A DNA stretch of 64,000 nucleotides. Origin: JAOUGY01 sp963792365 (lineage in GTDB: Bacteria; Actinomycetota; Acidimicrobiia; Spongiisociales; ZC4RG35). Both the position numbers and the translations under genes were made by a program. The notes beneath the pieces were generated by a model. That model was given only the letters and a program-made list of their open reading frames with translations, was not told where the DNA came from and ran no database searches. Positions 1 to 7,285 of this stretch are shown here, one piece after another. Each line of letters opens with the position of its first letter. The first letter of the stretch is position 1. The stretch is taken from the NCBI GenBank assembly GCA_963792365.1, contig CAWBVW010000005.1, positions 248,001 to 312,000 on the forward strand. Direction: 5' to 3'.

Positions 1-1032
1 ATCACCCGCCTGGCCTCGCTCGGGGCGATCGGATTCTCGTGGTGGGCGGACCGGGCAGGGAGACGGCGCCCGTTCCTGGTGGCCTACACCGCGCTGATCC
101 TCGCCTCCGGTGCCACATCCGTGGCTCCCAATGCCGGCTGGTTCACCGCTTCCCAAGGTGTCGTACGGATCGCCACCACTGCGGTCGGAACGCTGGCCGT
201 GGTGCTGCTCGCCGAGGGCATTCGGGGCCAGTACCGGGCCTTCGTGATCGGGCTGTACGCGGCCGCCGGAAGCCTGGGAGCCGGGCTCGGACAGTTGATG
301 CTCCCAATCGCGGCAAAGTCACCGGACGCATGGAGGATCGCCTTCGCCGTGCCCCTGGTCGGCCTGTTGGCGATACCGACGTTGCGAAAGGTCCAGGAGT
401 CACCCTTGAGGGGCATCGACGTGCGTCGAGTCCCGGTCTCCCAGATCCTCGTCGGCCCCCATGCGCGACACTTCTGGATCGCGGGTGTGGGAGCGCTGAG
501 CGCGGCAGCGTTCCCCGCGGTAGCTCTCGCGTTCACCAACGAACGCCTCGTGAACGGACTGGGCTACTCCGCAGCCGCCGCCACGGTGCTGGCGCTGTCG
601 GGCGGCACGATCGGCGCCCTCGGCTTCTGGCTCGGGGGCCGCATGGCCGACGTGTGGGGACGGCGTCCGACCACCATCGTGGCATTGGCCGCTTCGGTCG
701 CCGGTGGGGTCGCATTGTTCGAGGTCGAGAGCATTCCTGCGCTGCTCGTTGCGATTGCGATCGGGGGGTTCGGAGCCTTCTCATACGTTCCCGCTGCCTC
801 CAGCCACAGGGCCGAGCTGTTCCCCACCGAGGTTCGTGCCACCGCCGGTTCGGCAGGGGCATACCTGGCGACGGTCGGCTCGGCGCTCGGACTCGGGTTC
901 GGTGCCGGAGTCATCGACCGTTTCGGTCTCACCAAGACACTGCTGGTGCTCTCGATTCCGATGGCGATCGCCGCCGTCCTCACCCTTGCCCTACCGGAGA
1001 CGAAGAACGCGCATCTCGGGGATCACGGCTGA
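1..1032 (+). CDS. MFS transporter, 5' end cut by window edge
   Basis: Membrane transporter of the major facilitator superfamily; substrate not identifiable. The frame is open from base 1, so the N-terminus lies outside the window. Two copies of the loop 2-3 type signature are visible: DRAGRR at fragment residues 17-22 and GGRMADVWGRRP near residues 212-223, as expected for the two related six-helix halves. Hydrophobic helices fill the rest and the protein ends LPETKNAHLGDHG. The PETK ending resembles sugar/metabolite porters (weak hint). It converges on the MATE gene, whose 3' end overlaps by about 10 bp. Confidence 0.85.
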   Translation: MTRLASLGAIGFSWWADRAGRRRPFLVAYTALILASGATSVAPNAGWFTASQGVVRIATTAVGTLAVVLLAEGIRGQYRAFVIGLYAAAGSLGAGLGQLMLPIAAKSPDAWRIAFAVPLVGLLAIPTLRKVQESPLRGIDVRRVPVSQILVGPHARHFWIAGVGALSAAAFPAVALAFTNERLVNGLGYSAAAATVLALSGGTIGALGFWLGGRMADVWGRRPTTIVALAASVAGGVALFEVESIPALLVAIAIGGFGAFSYVPAASSHRAELFPTEVRATAGSAGAYLATVGSALGLGFGAGVIDRFGLTKTLLVLSIPMAIAAVLTLALPETKNAHLGDHG

Positions 1033-2366
1033 GCATCAACCGAGGTTCGTCGCCAGCCGAACGCCAGCACGACACCGCGGGCCACGACCATGCCCGTCAC
1101 CGCCCACCACACCGCGGTCAACCCGCCGCCGGTCGAGATTGCGAGCAGCGCTCCGATGACCATCGCCCCGAACCCAGCAGCGGTGGAAGCCGCCAGCCAG
1201 CGGATCTCGACCATCCCGAGAAACACCCCGTCGGCCACGAATACGAGGGCGGCCGCCGGCTGCATGATGGCGGCAACCACGAGCGCCGGGCGAGCCACTG
1301 CGCTCACATCGGCTTCGAGTCCGAAGACGACGGACACCACCCCGGCGGAGAGCCACACCACTACCGCCAGGACGACCCCGGCTGCAAGACCCCACCGATA
1401 CAACCGGACCGACAGAACTCGGGCCTGCTGCCTCCGGCCACTGCCCCAGAATTCGCCGACGAGCGCTTGGGCTGTGATCGCGAGCGCATCGACGATCATC
1501 GCCAACAGGAACCAGATCTGCGACACCACCTGGTGGGCAGCGACGGCCACAGTCCCGATGGCGGTGGCCGCGGCCGTGGCGACCGCCAACGCCGAGACCA
1601 GCAGCAGCGTACGAACCATGAGCAACCCGCCGATGGCCAGCAGCGGTCGGGTGGACACGAGAGGGACAGCCTCGAGCGTCCACCCTTCCGACCGTCCACG
1701 ATTGCGCAGCACGACCAAGAACACGCCCGCCCCGATCCACTGTGCGACCACCGTCGCTCCGGCCGCTCCGGGCAACCCGAGATCGGCACCGAACATGAGG
1801 ATCGGATCCAGCATGGCGTTGAGAGCGTTGATGGCAATTGTGATGAACATGGGAGTGCGGGTGTCCTGCATCCCTCGAAACGCACCGTGCCCTGCCGTGA
1901 TGATCAGCAAGGCGGGGATCGCAACAGCTCGGACCCTGAGATAGTCCACCGCGGGTCCGACGACGGCCGGCTCGGGTCCGAACACCTCGACCAGTAGGGG
2001 GGCGATGGCCACGAGGATGGTCCCCACGGCGACCCCCAGGACCACGGCAAGCGTGATCGCCTGTTGGATGACGCGTCCGGACTCGGCCAAGTCCCCTCTC
2101 CCACGGGCACCGGCCACGAGTGGCGTCGTCGCGTAAGCCAGGAAGTTGAACACGGCGAACACGAATCCGAAGATGGCGACGTCGATCGCCAACGACGCCA
2201 AGGCCTGCGACCCGAGACGCCCCACGAATGCGGTGTCGACCAACGACAGGAGCGGGTCGGCGGCAAGCGCCCCGAGCGCTGGGATCGCCAGGCCGAGGAT
2301 GCGACGGTTGGAAGGCTGGCTCAGATCGACTTGTCGGGCCAAGGGCAGATCTTCAGCATCTCGCAT
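1023..2366 (-). CDS. MATE family efflux transporter (DinF-like)
   Basis: Multidrug/toxin extrusion antiporter expected in the cytoplasmic membrane, exchanging cations for drugs or metabolites. It is 447 aa and almost wholly hydrophobic with about 12 helices. It carries the family N-terminal pattern PALGALAADPLLSLVDTAFV and the repeated start of the second half (RGMQDTRTPMFITIAINALN region). The frame is open much further upstream, but that stretch is the antisense of nth; ATG 2366 gives the usual family length and overlaps the nth 3' end by 46 bp. It is probably co-transcribed with nth. Substrate unknown. Confidence 0.85.
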   Translation of the reverse strand: MRDAEDLPLARQVDLSQPSNRRILGLAIPALGALAADPLLSLVDTAFVGRLGSQALASLAIDVAIFGFVFAVFNFLAYATTPLVAGARGRGDLAESGRVIQQAITLAVVLGVAVGTILVAIAPLLVEVFGPEPAVVGPAVDYLRVRAVAIPALLIITAGHGAFRGMQDTRTPMFITIAINALNAMLDPILMFGADLGLPGAAGATVVAQWIGAGVFLVVLRNRGRSEGWTLEAVPLVSTRPLLAIGGLLMVRTLLLVSALAVATAAATAIGTVAVAAHQVVSQIWFLLAMIVDALAITAQALVGEFWGSGRRQQARVLSVRLYRWGLAAGVVLAVVVWLSAGVVSVVFGLEADVSAVARPALVVAAIMQPAAALVFVADGVFLGMVEIRWLAASTAAGFGAMVIGALLAISTGGGLTAVWWAVTGMVVARGVVLAFGWRRTSVDAQP

Positions 2367-2992
2367 TCGCCACACAGTGGCTTCCGGGCATCGCAGACAT
2401 CCCGCCCGAACTGGATGAAGCGCATCGAGAGTCCCGCCCAATCCCTTTCCGGATAGAGCGCCTTGATGTCCTGCTCGATCTTCACGGGGTCGGTGGCGGT
2501 GGTCAGGCCGAGTCGAGCACTCACCCGCTTCACATGGGTGTCGACGGCAATCGCCGGATCGCCCCACGCTTCGGCCAGCACCACACTCGCCGTCTTGCGG
2601 CCAACACCTTTGAGCGTCGTGAGCCTGTCGAGGTCACGGGGAACCTCGCTCTGGAATCGGTCTACGAGATCGGAAGCGAGGGTCACGATGGCTGCCGCCT
2701 TCTGGCGATAGAAGCCCGTGGAGAAGACGATGGCCTCGACATCCTCGAGGTTGGCGTGTGCGAGATCCCCCGGCGTCGGGTACCGCTGGAACAACACCGG
2801 CCGAACCTTGTTGACGTTCTCGTCGGTCGTCTGTGCCGACAGCACGGTGACGACGAGCAGCTCCCACGGACTCCGATGCTCGAGCGCAGTCCTGATGGTC
2901 GGATAGCGGGCGACCAGACGATTCCACACGGCACGAGCGTGACCGCGCTCCGCGGCCGTCGGGCGGCTGCCGTCGTGTCTGAGGTGCGTCAC
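2321..2992 (-). CDS. nth: Endonuclease III, base-excision repair
   Basis: DNA glycosylase/AP lyase removing oxidised pyrimidines. The 223 aa protein shows every family landmark: SAQTTDENVN at about 52-61, the helix-hairpin-helix LKGVGRKT at 127-134 with catalytic Lys133, catalytic Asp151 in VDTHVKRV, and the C-terminal [4Fe-4S] loop with Cys200, 207, 210 and 216 in C-x6-C-x2-C-x5-C spacing. Length is normal. Its 3' end overlaps the start of the MATE gene, suggesting coupled translation. It is divergent from the xpt-like gene, whose start region lies about 35 bp away. Confidence 0.95.
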   Translation of the reverse strand: MTHLRHDGSRPTAAERGHARAVWNRLVARYPTIRTALEHRSPWELLVVTVLSAQTTDENVNKVRPVLFQRYPTPGDLAHANLEDVEAIVFSTGFYRQKAAAIVTLASDLVDRFQSEVPRDLDRLTTLKGVGRKTASVVLAEAWGDPAIAVDTHVKRVSARLGLTTATDPVKIEQDIKALYPERDWAGLSMRFIQFGRDVCDARKPLCGECEMLKICPWPDKSI

Positions 2993-3066
2993 GGGCGTGC
3001 GATGGTACCGGTAGGCTGACCTACCGTGTCAGAGCTCCTCAAGAACGCCTTCCGCGAGCAGGACGA

Positions 3067-3579
3067 GTGGAAGGCGACCTGGTGATGGTCGACCGATTCG
3101 AGAACCATCGCGTCGACGTGGCACTCATGAGCGACATCGGTCGCTGGCTCGCCGAAGCGCTCGGTCCATGCGACGCCGCGGTGACCTCGGAGGCGTCGGG
3201 GATCGCCCCGGCTTTCGCCACGGCCGAGGCGCTGGGCGTCCCGATGATCGTTGCGAAGAAGCGCCCTGGCAGACCGTCTGGTCCCATCTCACGAAGTGTT
3301 CACTCGCCGACCAAAGGTGACACTCCCTGGCTCCACCTGGTCCCTCATGCTCTCGACGGGTTGCGGCAGGTAGCGATCGTCGATGACTTCCTCTCCCGAG
3401 GGAGGACGGCGGCCGCGCTCGTCATGCTCGAGGAATCGGACATCCGGGTGGTCGGCGTCGGCTTCTGCATCGAGAAGGCGCATGAAGGCGGGCGCCAGCT
3501 CCTGGAACATCACGGCGTCCGCGTCCACGCGGCCGCCACCATCTCAGGGATCGAGGGAGGATTCCCTGTCATCCTCTGA
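3067..3579 (+). CDS. xpt: Xanthine phosphoribosyltransferase-like protein, probable 5' frameshift
   Basis: Type I phosphoribosyltransferase resembling Xpt, which makes XMP from xanthine and PRPP. Matching features are VDRFENHRVD, TSEASGIAPA, LGVPMIVAKK and the PRPP-binding motif VAIVDDFLSRGRTA. The open frame starts at GTG 3067, inside the protein as judged by the family. The missing N-terminus seems to be in another frame: from GTG 3026, VSELLKNAFREQ resembles the family start and is followed in the 3067 frame by GRVEGDLVMVDRF. One base missing near 3061 would join them. Either a sequencing indel or a damaged gene. The fragment lacks only about 14 residues. Confidence 0.75.
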   Translation: MEGDLVMVDRFENHRVDVALMSDIGRWLAEALGPCDAAVTSEASGIAPAFATAEALGVPMIVAKKRPGRPSGPISRSVHSPTKGDTPWLHLVPHALDGLRQVAIVDDFLSRGRTAAALVMLEESDIRVVGVGFCIEKAHEGGRQLLEHHGVRVHAAATISGIEGGFPVIL

Positions 3580-3592
3580 CCTCGCCGAGTTG

Positions 3593-4027
3593 GTGGAAGG
3601 CATCCAAGCCGCGTACGGCCATGGGTGCTTCGCCTGTGGCCGAGACAACCCCACGGGGATGCACCTGCAACTGGTTGGGATCGAAGACGACGAGATAGTG
3701 GGCGGGTTCACGCCTTTGGTGGATCACCAGGGCTCGCCTGCTGCCCTTCACGGTGGAATCGCCGCCACCGCCCTCGACGAGATCCTGGTCTGGGCCGCGA
3801 TTGCCTTCGAACGGGTGATGTCTGTCACCGGCAATCTCGAGCTGAAGTTCCGCCGTCCTGTTGGAGTCACCGAGCCCATCGAGCTCCGAGGACGAGTCGT
3901 CGAGCGCCGGGGCCGGCGGCTCATTCTGGACGGTCGCCTCGTCATCGACGGCGCCGTTGCCGTCGAGGCCCGAGGCCTGTATCTGGTTTCAGCAGATGTT
4001 GCCGACATCCTCCGGGCGAGCACGTGA
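3593..4027 (+). CDS. PaaI/THEM4-like hotdog thioesterase
   Basis: Hotdog-fold acyl-CoA thioesterase-like protein of about 144 aa. Visible features are the N-terminal HGCFACGRDNPTGMHL signature of the family, the catalytic loop LHGGIAATALDE, and the strand pattern VTGNLELKFRRPVGVTEPI. The substrate is probably an acyl- or aryl-CoA but cannot be specified. The start is uncertain: GTG 3593 is chosen, TTG 3590 is adjacent, and the only good Shine-Dalgarno-like run (GGGAGG, 3555-3560) lies 5 nt before an in-frame CTG at 3566. It follows the xpt-like gene closely and its TGA overlaps the GTG of the EamA transporter, so the three are probably one operon. Confidence 0.78.
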   Translation: MEGIQAAYGHGCFACGRDNPTGMHLQLVGIEDDEIVGGFTPLVDHQGSPAALHGGIAATALDEILVWAAIAFERVMSVTGNLELKFRRPVGVTEPIELRGRVVERRGRRLILDGRLVIDGAVAVEARGLYLVSADVADILRAST

Positions 4028-4905
4028 GCGAACGACCTGCTCTGCCGATTATGGCGCTGGTCGTCGCCGCCATGGCGTTTGGCGCGACGTTCGTCGTCGT
4101 GAAGGACACCGTTGCCTCTTTCCCTCCTCTCGCGTTGGTGGCTTGGCGGTTCCTGTTCGGTGGGCTCGTGCTCATCGCCCTGGCGTTTCCCACACGTGCC
4201 CGCGTGTGGCGAGACGGTGCGATCGCGGGCACCTGGCTCTTTTTCGGATATGCGTTCCAGACAGCCGGGCTCCAGACCACGGGGGCGACCAACTCGGCAC
4301 TCATCACCGGCCTCTACGTGGTGTTCACCCCGCTCGTCATCGCTGCATGGCGTAGAAGGCGCCCCACACCATGGGTCGTCGTCGGAACCGTTCTCGCCTT
4401 CATGGGGCTCATCCTGTTGACGATCGAGCCCGGGTTCCGGCTCGGGCGCGGGGACGTGCTGACGCTGTTGTGCGCAGTCGGTTTCGCATCGCACATCGCC
4501 TACCTCTCGACTCGCGCCCGCTTTCATGCCGTGATCCCATTCACAGGCGCGCAACTGATCGTCACCGCGGCATGGGCCTTCGTGGCTTCGATCGTGTTCG
4601 AGGGCCCCCGGATCCCCTCGGCGGACGTGCTACCTGCGCTTCTCGGGCTTGGTCTAGGCGTGAGCGCAGTGGCATACCTGCTCCAGGTGTGGGCACAGAC
4701 CCGAATCGGTCCGTCGCGCACCGCGGTGATCCTCACTCTGGAACCGGTCTTCGGCGTTGCGTTCGGAGCCCTCCTGCTGGGGGAGAGGCTCGACGTGCGC
4801 GGGTGGATCGGCGCACTTGTGATCGTGGCAGCCATCCAGATCGTGCTGTCGAAGGAACCAGAAGAAGAAGTGCTGATGGCCGAAGGGGTCTCGCCCGCCG
4901 GCTGA
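4024..4905 (+). CDS. EamA/DMT family transporter (RhaT/RarD-like)
   Basis: Drug/metabolite transporter superfamily membrane protein, 293 aa, about ten helices in two EamA repeats. The first repeat begins around ALVVAAMAFGATFVVVKDT. The second ends with the typical PVFGVAFGALLLGERLDVRG block, where the conserved LGE sits before the last helix. GTG 4024 is chosen because its GTGA overlaps the TGA of the thioesterase gene, a coupling style common in this window. The substrate is not predictable. A short charged tail (KEPEEEVLMAEG) faces the cytoplasm. Confidence 0.88.
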   Translation: MSERPALPIMALVVAAMAFGATFVVVKDTVASFPPLALVAWRFLFGGLVLIALAFPTRARVWRDGAIAGTWLFFGYAFQTAGLQTTGATNSALITGLYVVFTPLVIAAWRRRRPTPWVVVGTVLAFMGLILLTIEPGFRLGRGDVLTLLCAVGFASHIAYLSTRARFHAVIPFTGAQLIVTAAWAFVASIVFEGPRIPSADVLPALLGLGLGVSAVAYLLQVWAQTRIGPSRTAVILTLEPVFGVAFGALLLGERLDVRGWIGALVIVAAIQIVLSKEPEEEVLMAEGVSPAG

Positions 4906-4913
4906 GAGGCTCC

Positions 4914-5201
4914 CTAGCGGCGCGGATCAGGTCGGACCGCGTCGCGGGCGAACTTCCGCGACAGGTGCGTGGTGAGCCGGAATCCGCCGAGGACCACCAG
5001 CAATCCCGCAGTGAGAGCCGTCATCAGCTCGGGAGCGGCCGTGTACGGATTCCGGCACGATCGAACGCCGAGGGGGCACAGCCCATATCCGGTGCCGTCG
5101 TTCGCCAGGTCGAACAAGACGAGCAGCGGAAATGCCGCCAGAAGGACTGCAGCCAGGATGAGGACGAGCCTCAAGGCTCTGACGAGTGTCCGGGGATCCA
5201 T
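4914..5201 (-). CDS. Small two-helix membrane protein, unknown function
   Basis: A 95 aa protein beginning MDPRTLVRALRLVLIL. Two hydrophobic segments (about residues 8-30 and 57-78) flank an extracytoplasmic-looking loop with two cysteines (GLCPLGVRSCRNPYT) that could form a disulfide. The C-terminus is Arg-rich and probably cytoplasmic. It converges with the EamA gene and is divergent from thyX. An in-frame ATG at 5246 would add 15 residues; no convincing Shine-Dalgarno decides between them. No family recognised. Confidence 0.55.
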   Translation of the reverse strand: MDPRTLVRALRLVLILAAVLLAAFPLLVLFDLANDGTGYGLCPLGVRSCRNPYTAAPELMTALTAGLLVVLGGFRLTTHLSRKFARDAVRPDPRR

Positions 5202-5333
5202 GCCAAGGAGGGTAACGCCGAGCGAGACACACTCGGTTCCATTCATGCGTCTTGCGTCGAAGACGGTCGCAGGGGGCTGCGCTTCGGTACTCGGTACCCA
5301 GCACCCGGTACCGGGCAGGTACAGTCGCATGCC

Positions 5334-6950
5334 GTGGGATATCACCAGGAATCATTCACGCCTGAGGAGACTGCGGTCCTCGAGCGCTTCTTCACCAACA
5401 CCGAGCTGCCGGTGTTTGCGCTCGTCAACATGCCCGAGGTGGTGAAGGGCGCGCTCTTCGCCCGGTACTCGCGTTCGTCGAAGTCGATCCGCCGCCTGTT
5501 TCTGGACGAGTTCGCCACCGACCCTGAATCCGGAACCGAGGCGATCGCCGATTCCATGGCACACGGTGATCCTTTCGTCGACCTACGAAAAGCCGAACAG
5601 CTGTATCAGCGGGTGTTCTTCGAGTACGGGGACGATTCCGTCGCCCAACTCGGTGGCACCCACCTCGCGTGTGAGCAGGCGTCGAACATCCTCACCAAGG
5701 TGCTCGAGTGGGGACGGCTGGCGGCATATCTCGAACAGTCGACCCGCTACATCTACTACGACGTCAAGCTCGGCGACCGATACCGCTACCACGTACCCGC
5801 CGAGATCGAACGCTCTGTACTCGCCGGTGACTACACCTCCTTCATGGAGCGGTCCTTCGACACGTACGCCCGAATCGTCGCCGCCATGACCGAGGCCTAC
5901 CGGGCTCGCTTCCCACAACAAGAAGGCGACTCGGACATGGTCTACCGGGCGACCATCCGTGCCAAGGCGTGCGATGCCGCACGGGGCCTCCTGCCCGCAT
6001 CGACGCTTTCGAACGTCGGGATCTATGCAAGCGGCCAGGCCTACGAGATGGCGCTGATCCGAATGCAGGCCCACCCGCTGGCGGAGGTTCGGGAATACGG
6101 CTCGATGATGCTCACGGAGCTGCGCAAGGTGATCCCCTCGTTCCTGACCAGGGTGGATCGACCCGACCGGGGCGGGCGTTGGAGCGAGTATCTCGCGAAC
6201 ATCGCCAACCGCCTCGAGGATCTCGCACCCGACGCCGACCACGACGATCCAGTTGGCGCTTCCGTCACCCTCACGGATTGGGACCCCGCTGCCGAGACCA
6301 AGATCGTGGCGGCGGCGCTGTACTCGATGTCGGAACTCCCCGATTCCGGCCTGCTCGAGCTGGCCAAAACGATGACCCCGGGCGAGCGCACCGCGGTCCT
6401 CGATGCGCTCGTCGGAGACCGTGAGAACCGACGACACAAGCCGGGACGACCGATGGAGCGCACCGCGTATCGGTTCGATGTCGTGTGCGACTTCGGGGCC
6501 TTCCGCGATCTTCAACGGCACAGGATGCTCACCCTGGAATGGCAGCGGCTGTCGCCGCGCCTCGGCTTCGACTTGCCGGAAGACATTGTGACGGCCGGGT
6601 TCGGGGACGAGTGGAGTGCGATCACCTCGGAGGCTTCGGAGCTGTACGAGCGACTCCGCGACTCGCTCGGTCCGGACGTGGCTCAGTATGTGGTGCCGTT
6701 CGCCGCCAACATCCGGTTCATGATGGAGATGAACCCTCGCGAGGCGTTCCATCTCCTCGAGCTTCGGAGTCAGCCTGCCGGCCATCCGGCCTATCGGACG
6801 GTCGCCCAGCAGATGCATCGCCAGATAGCCGAGGTCGCCGGTCACACCGCGATCGCCGAGGCGATGAAGTTCGTCGACCACACCTCGGTCGATCTCGAAC
6901 GGCTGGAATCTGAGCGCCGGGCAGAGCAACGCAGACGGACGACGTCGTAG
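5334..6950 (+). CDS. thyX: Tandem ThyX-domain protein (FAD-dependent thymidylate synthase family)
   Basis: A 538 aa protein with two ThyX-like halves; canonical single-domain ThyX is about 220-250 aa. ThyX makes dTMP from dUMP using methylene-tetrahydrofolate, FAD and NADPH. The family signature RHRxxSxNExSxRY is divided between halves: the first has LEQSTRYIYYD (the SxRY end) preceded by a degenerate start, the second has LQRHRMLTLEWQRLSPRLG (the RHR start). The rest is typical (RATIRAKACDAARGLLPAS; VVPFAANIRFMMEMNPREAFH; PAYRTVAQQM). GTG 5334 starts VGYHQESFTP. Long tandem ThyX proteins are known in actinobacteria (recall). Whether this one is a working synthase is uncertain. Confidence 0.82.
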   Translation: MGYHQESFTPEETAVLERFFTNTELPVFALVNMPEVVKGALFARYSRSSKSIRRLFLDEFATDPESGTEAIADSMAHGDPFVDLRKAEQLYQRVFFEYGDDSVAQLGGTHLACEQASNILTKVLEWGRLAAYLEQSTRYIYYDVKLGDRYRYHVPAEIERSVLAGDYTSFMERSFDTYARIVAAMTEAYRARFPQQEGDSDMVYRATIRAKACDAARGLLPASTLSNVGIYASGQAYEMALIRMQAHPLAEVREYGSMMLTELRKVIPSFLTRVDRPDRGGRWSEYLANIANRLEDLAPDADHDDPVGASVTLTDWDPAAETKIVAAALYSMSELPDSGLLELAKTMTPGERTAVLDALVGDRENRRHKPGRPMERTAYRFDVVCDFGAFRDLQRHRMLTLEWQRLSPRLGFDLPEDIVTAGFGDEWSAITSEASELYERLRDSLGPDVAQYVVPFAANIRFMMEMNPREAFHLLELRSQPAGHPAYRTVAQQMHRQIAEVAGHTAIAEAMKFVDHTSVDLERLESERRAEQRRRTTS

Positions 6951-7285
6951 CGGCTGACGTTCCTCACCGGTCCGATCCCGACCCGGAGCGTCGCAACCGA
7001 TGAGGTGGCCGAGCACCAGGAACCTGTCTTTGGAAAAGAAGCTCCCCACGCGGCCGACCAGACGTGTATGTTCGACCCAGGCACAAGCTGACGGCCAGCT
7101 GAACGGCACAGGGGCATGTCGCCGAGCTGGTTGGCGATCCTGGCAACCATTTGACGGTGCCGATTTGGCATCGTTGCGCGGCAATGGGCTTCCAACCGCT
7201 CCGTTGATCTCTGCCCTCGGGCAATTCGGCGCACGAGAGAGAGCGCCGGCGGAGAGAGGCGGCGCGCGTGGGAAGGAGCCGCGAG
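6951..7285. other. Intergenic gap before the RND genes
   Basis: A 335-bp stretch between thyX and the first RND gene. No coding frame with recognisable family features was found on either strand. The last bases hold the Shine-Dalgarno GGAAGGAG (7271-7278) for the RND start at 7286. A promoter for the RND operon is expected here, but no convincing -35/-10 pair could be picked out by eye. Confidence 0.4.

Noticed and set aside
39..1997. Long plus-strand frame of 652 codons over the MFS and MATE genes
   Set aside because: Arg/Gly/His-rich sequence without hydrophobic pattern; it is a shadow of the real genes in the high-GC frame.
6951..7268. Possible transposase or small gene upstream of the RND operon
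   Set aside because: No DDE, HTH or other recognisable motif in any frame, and no flanking repeats.
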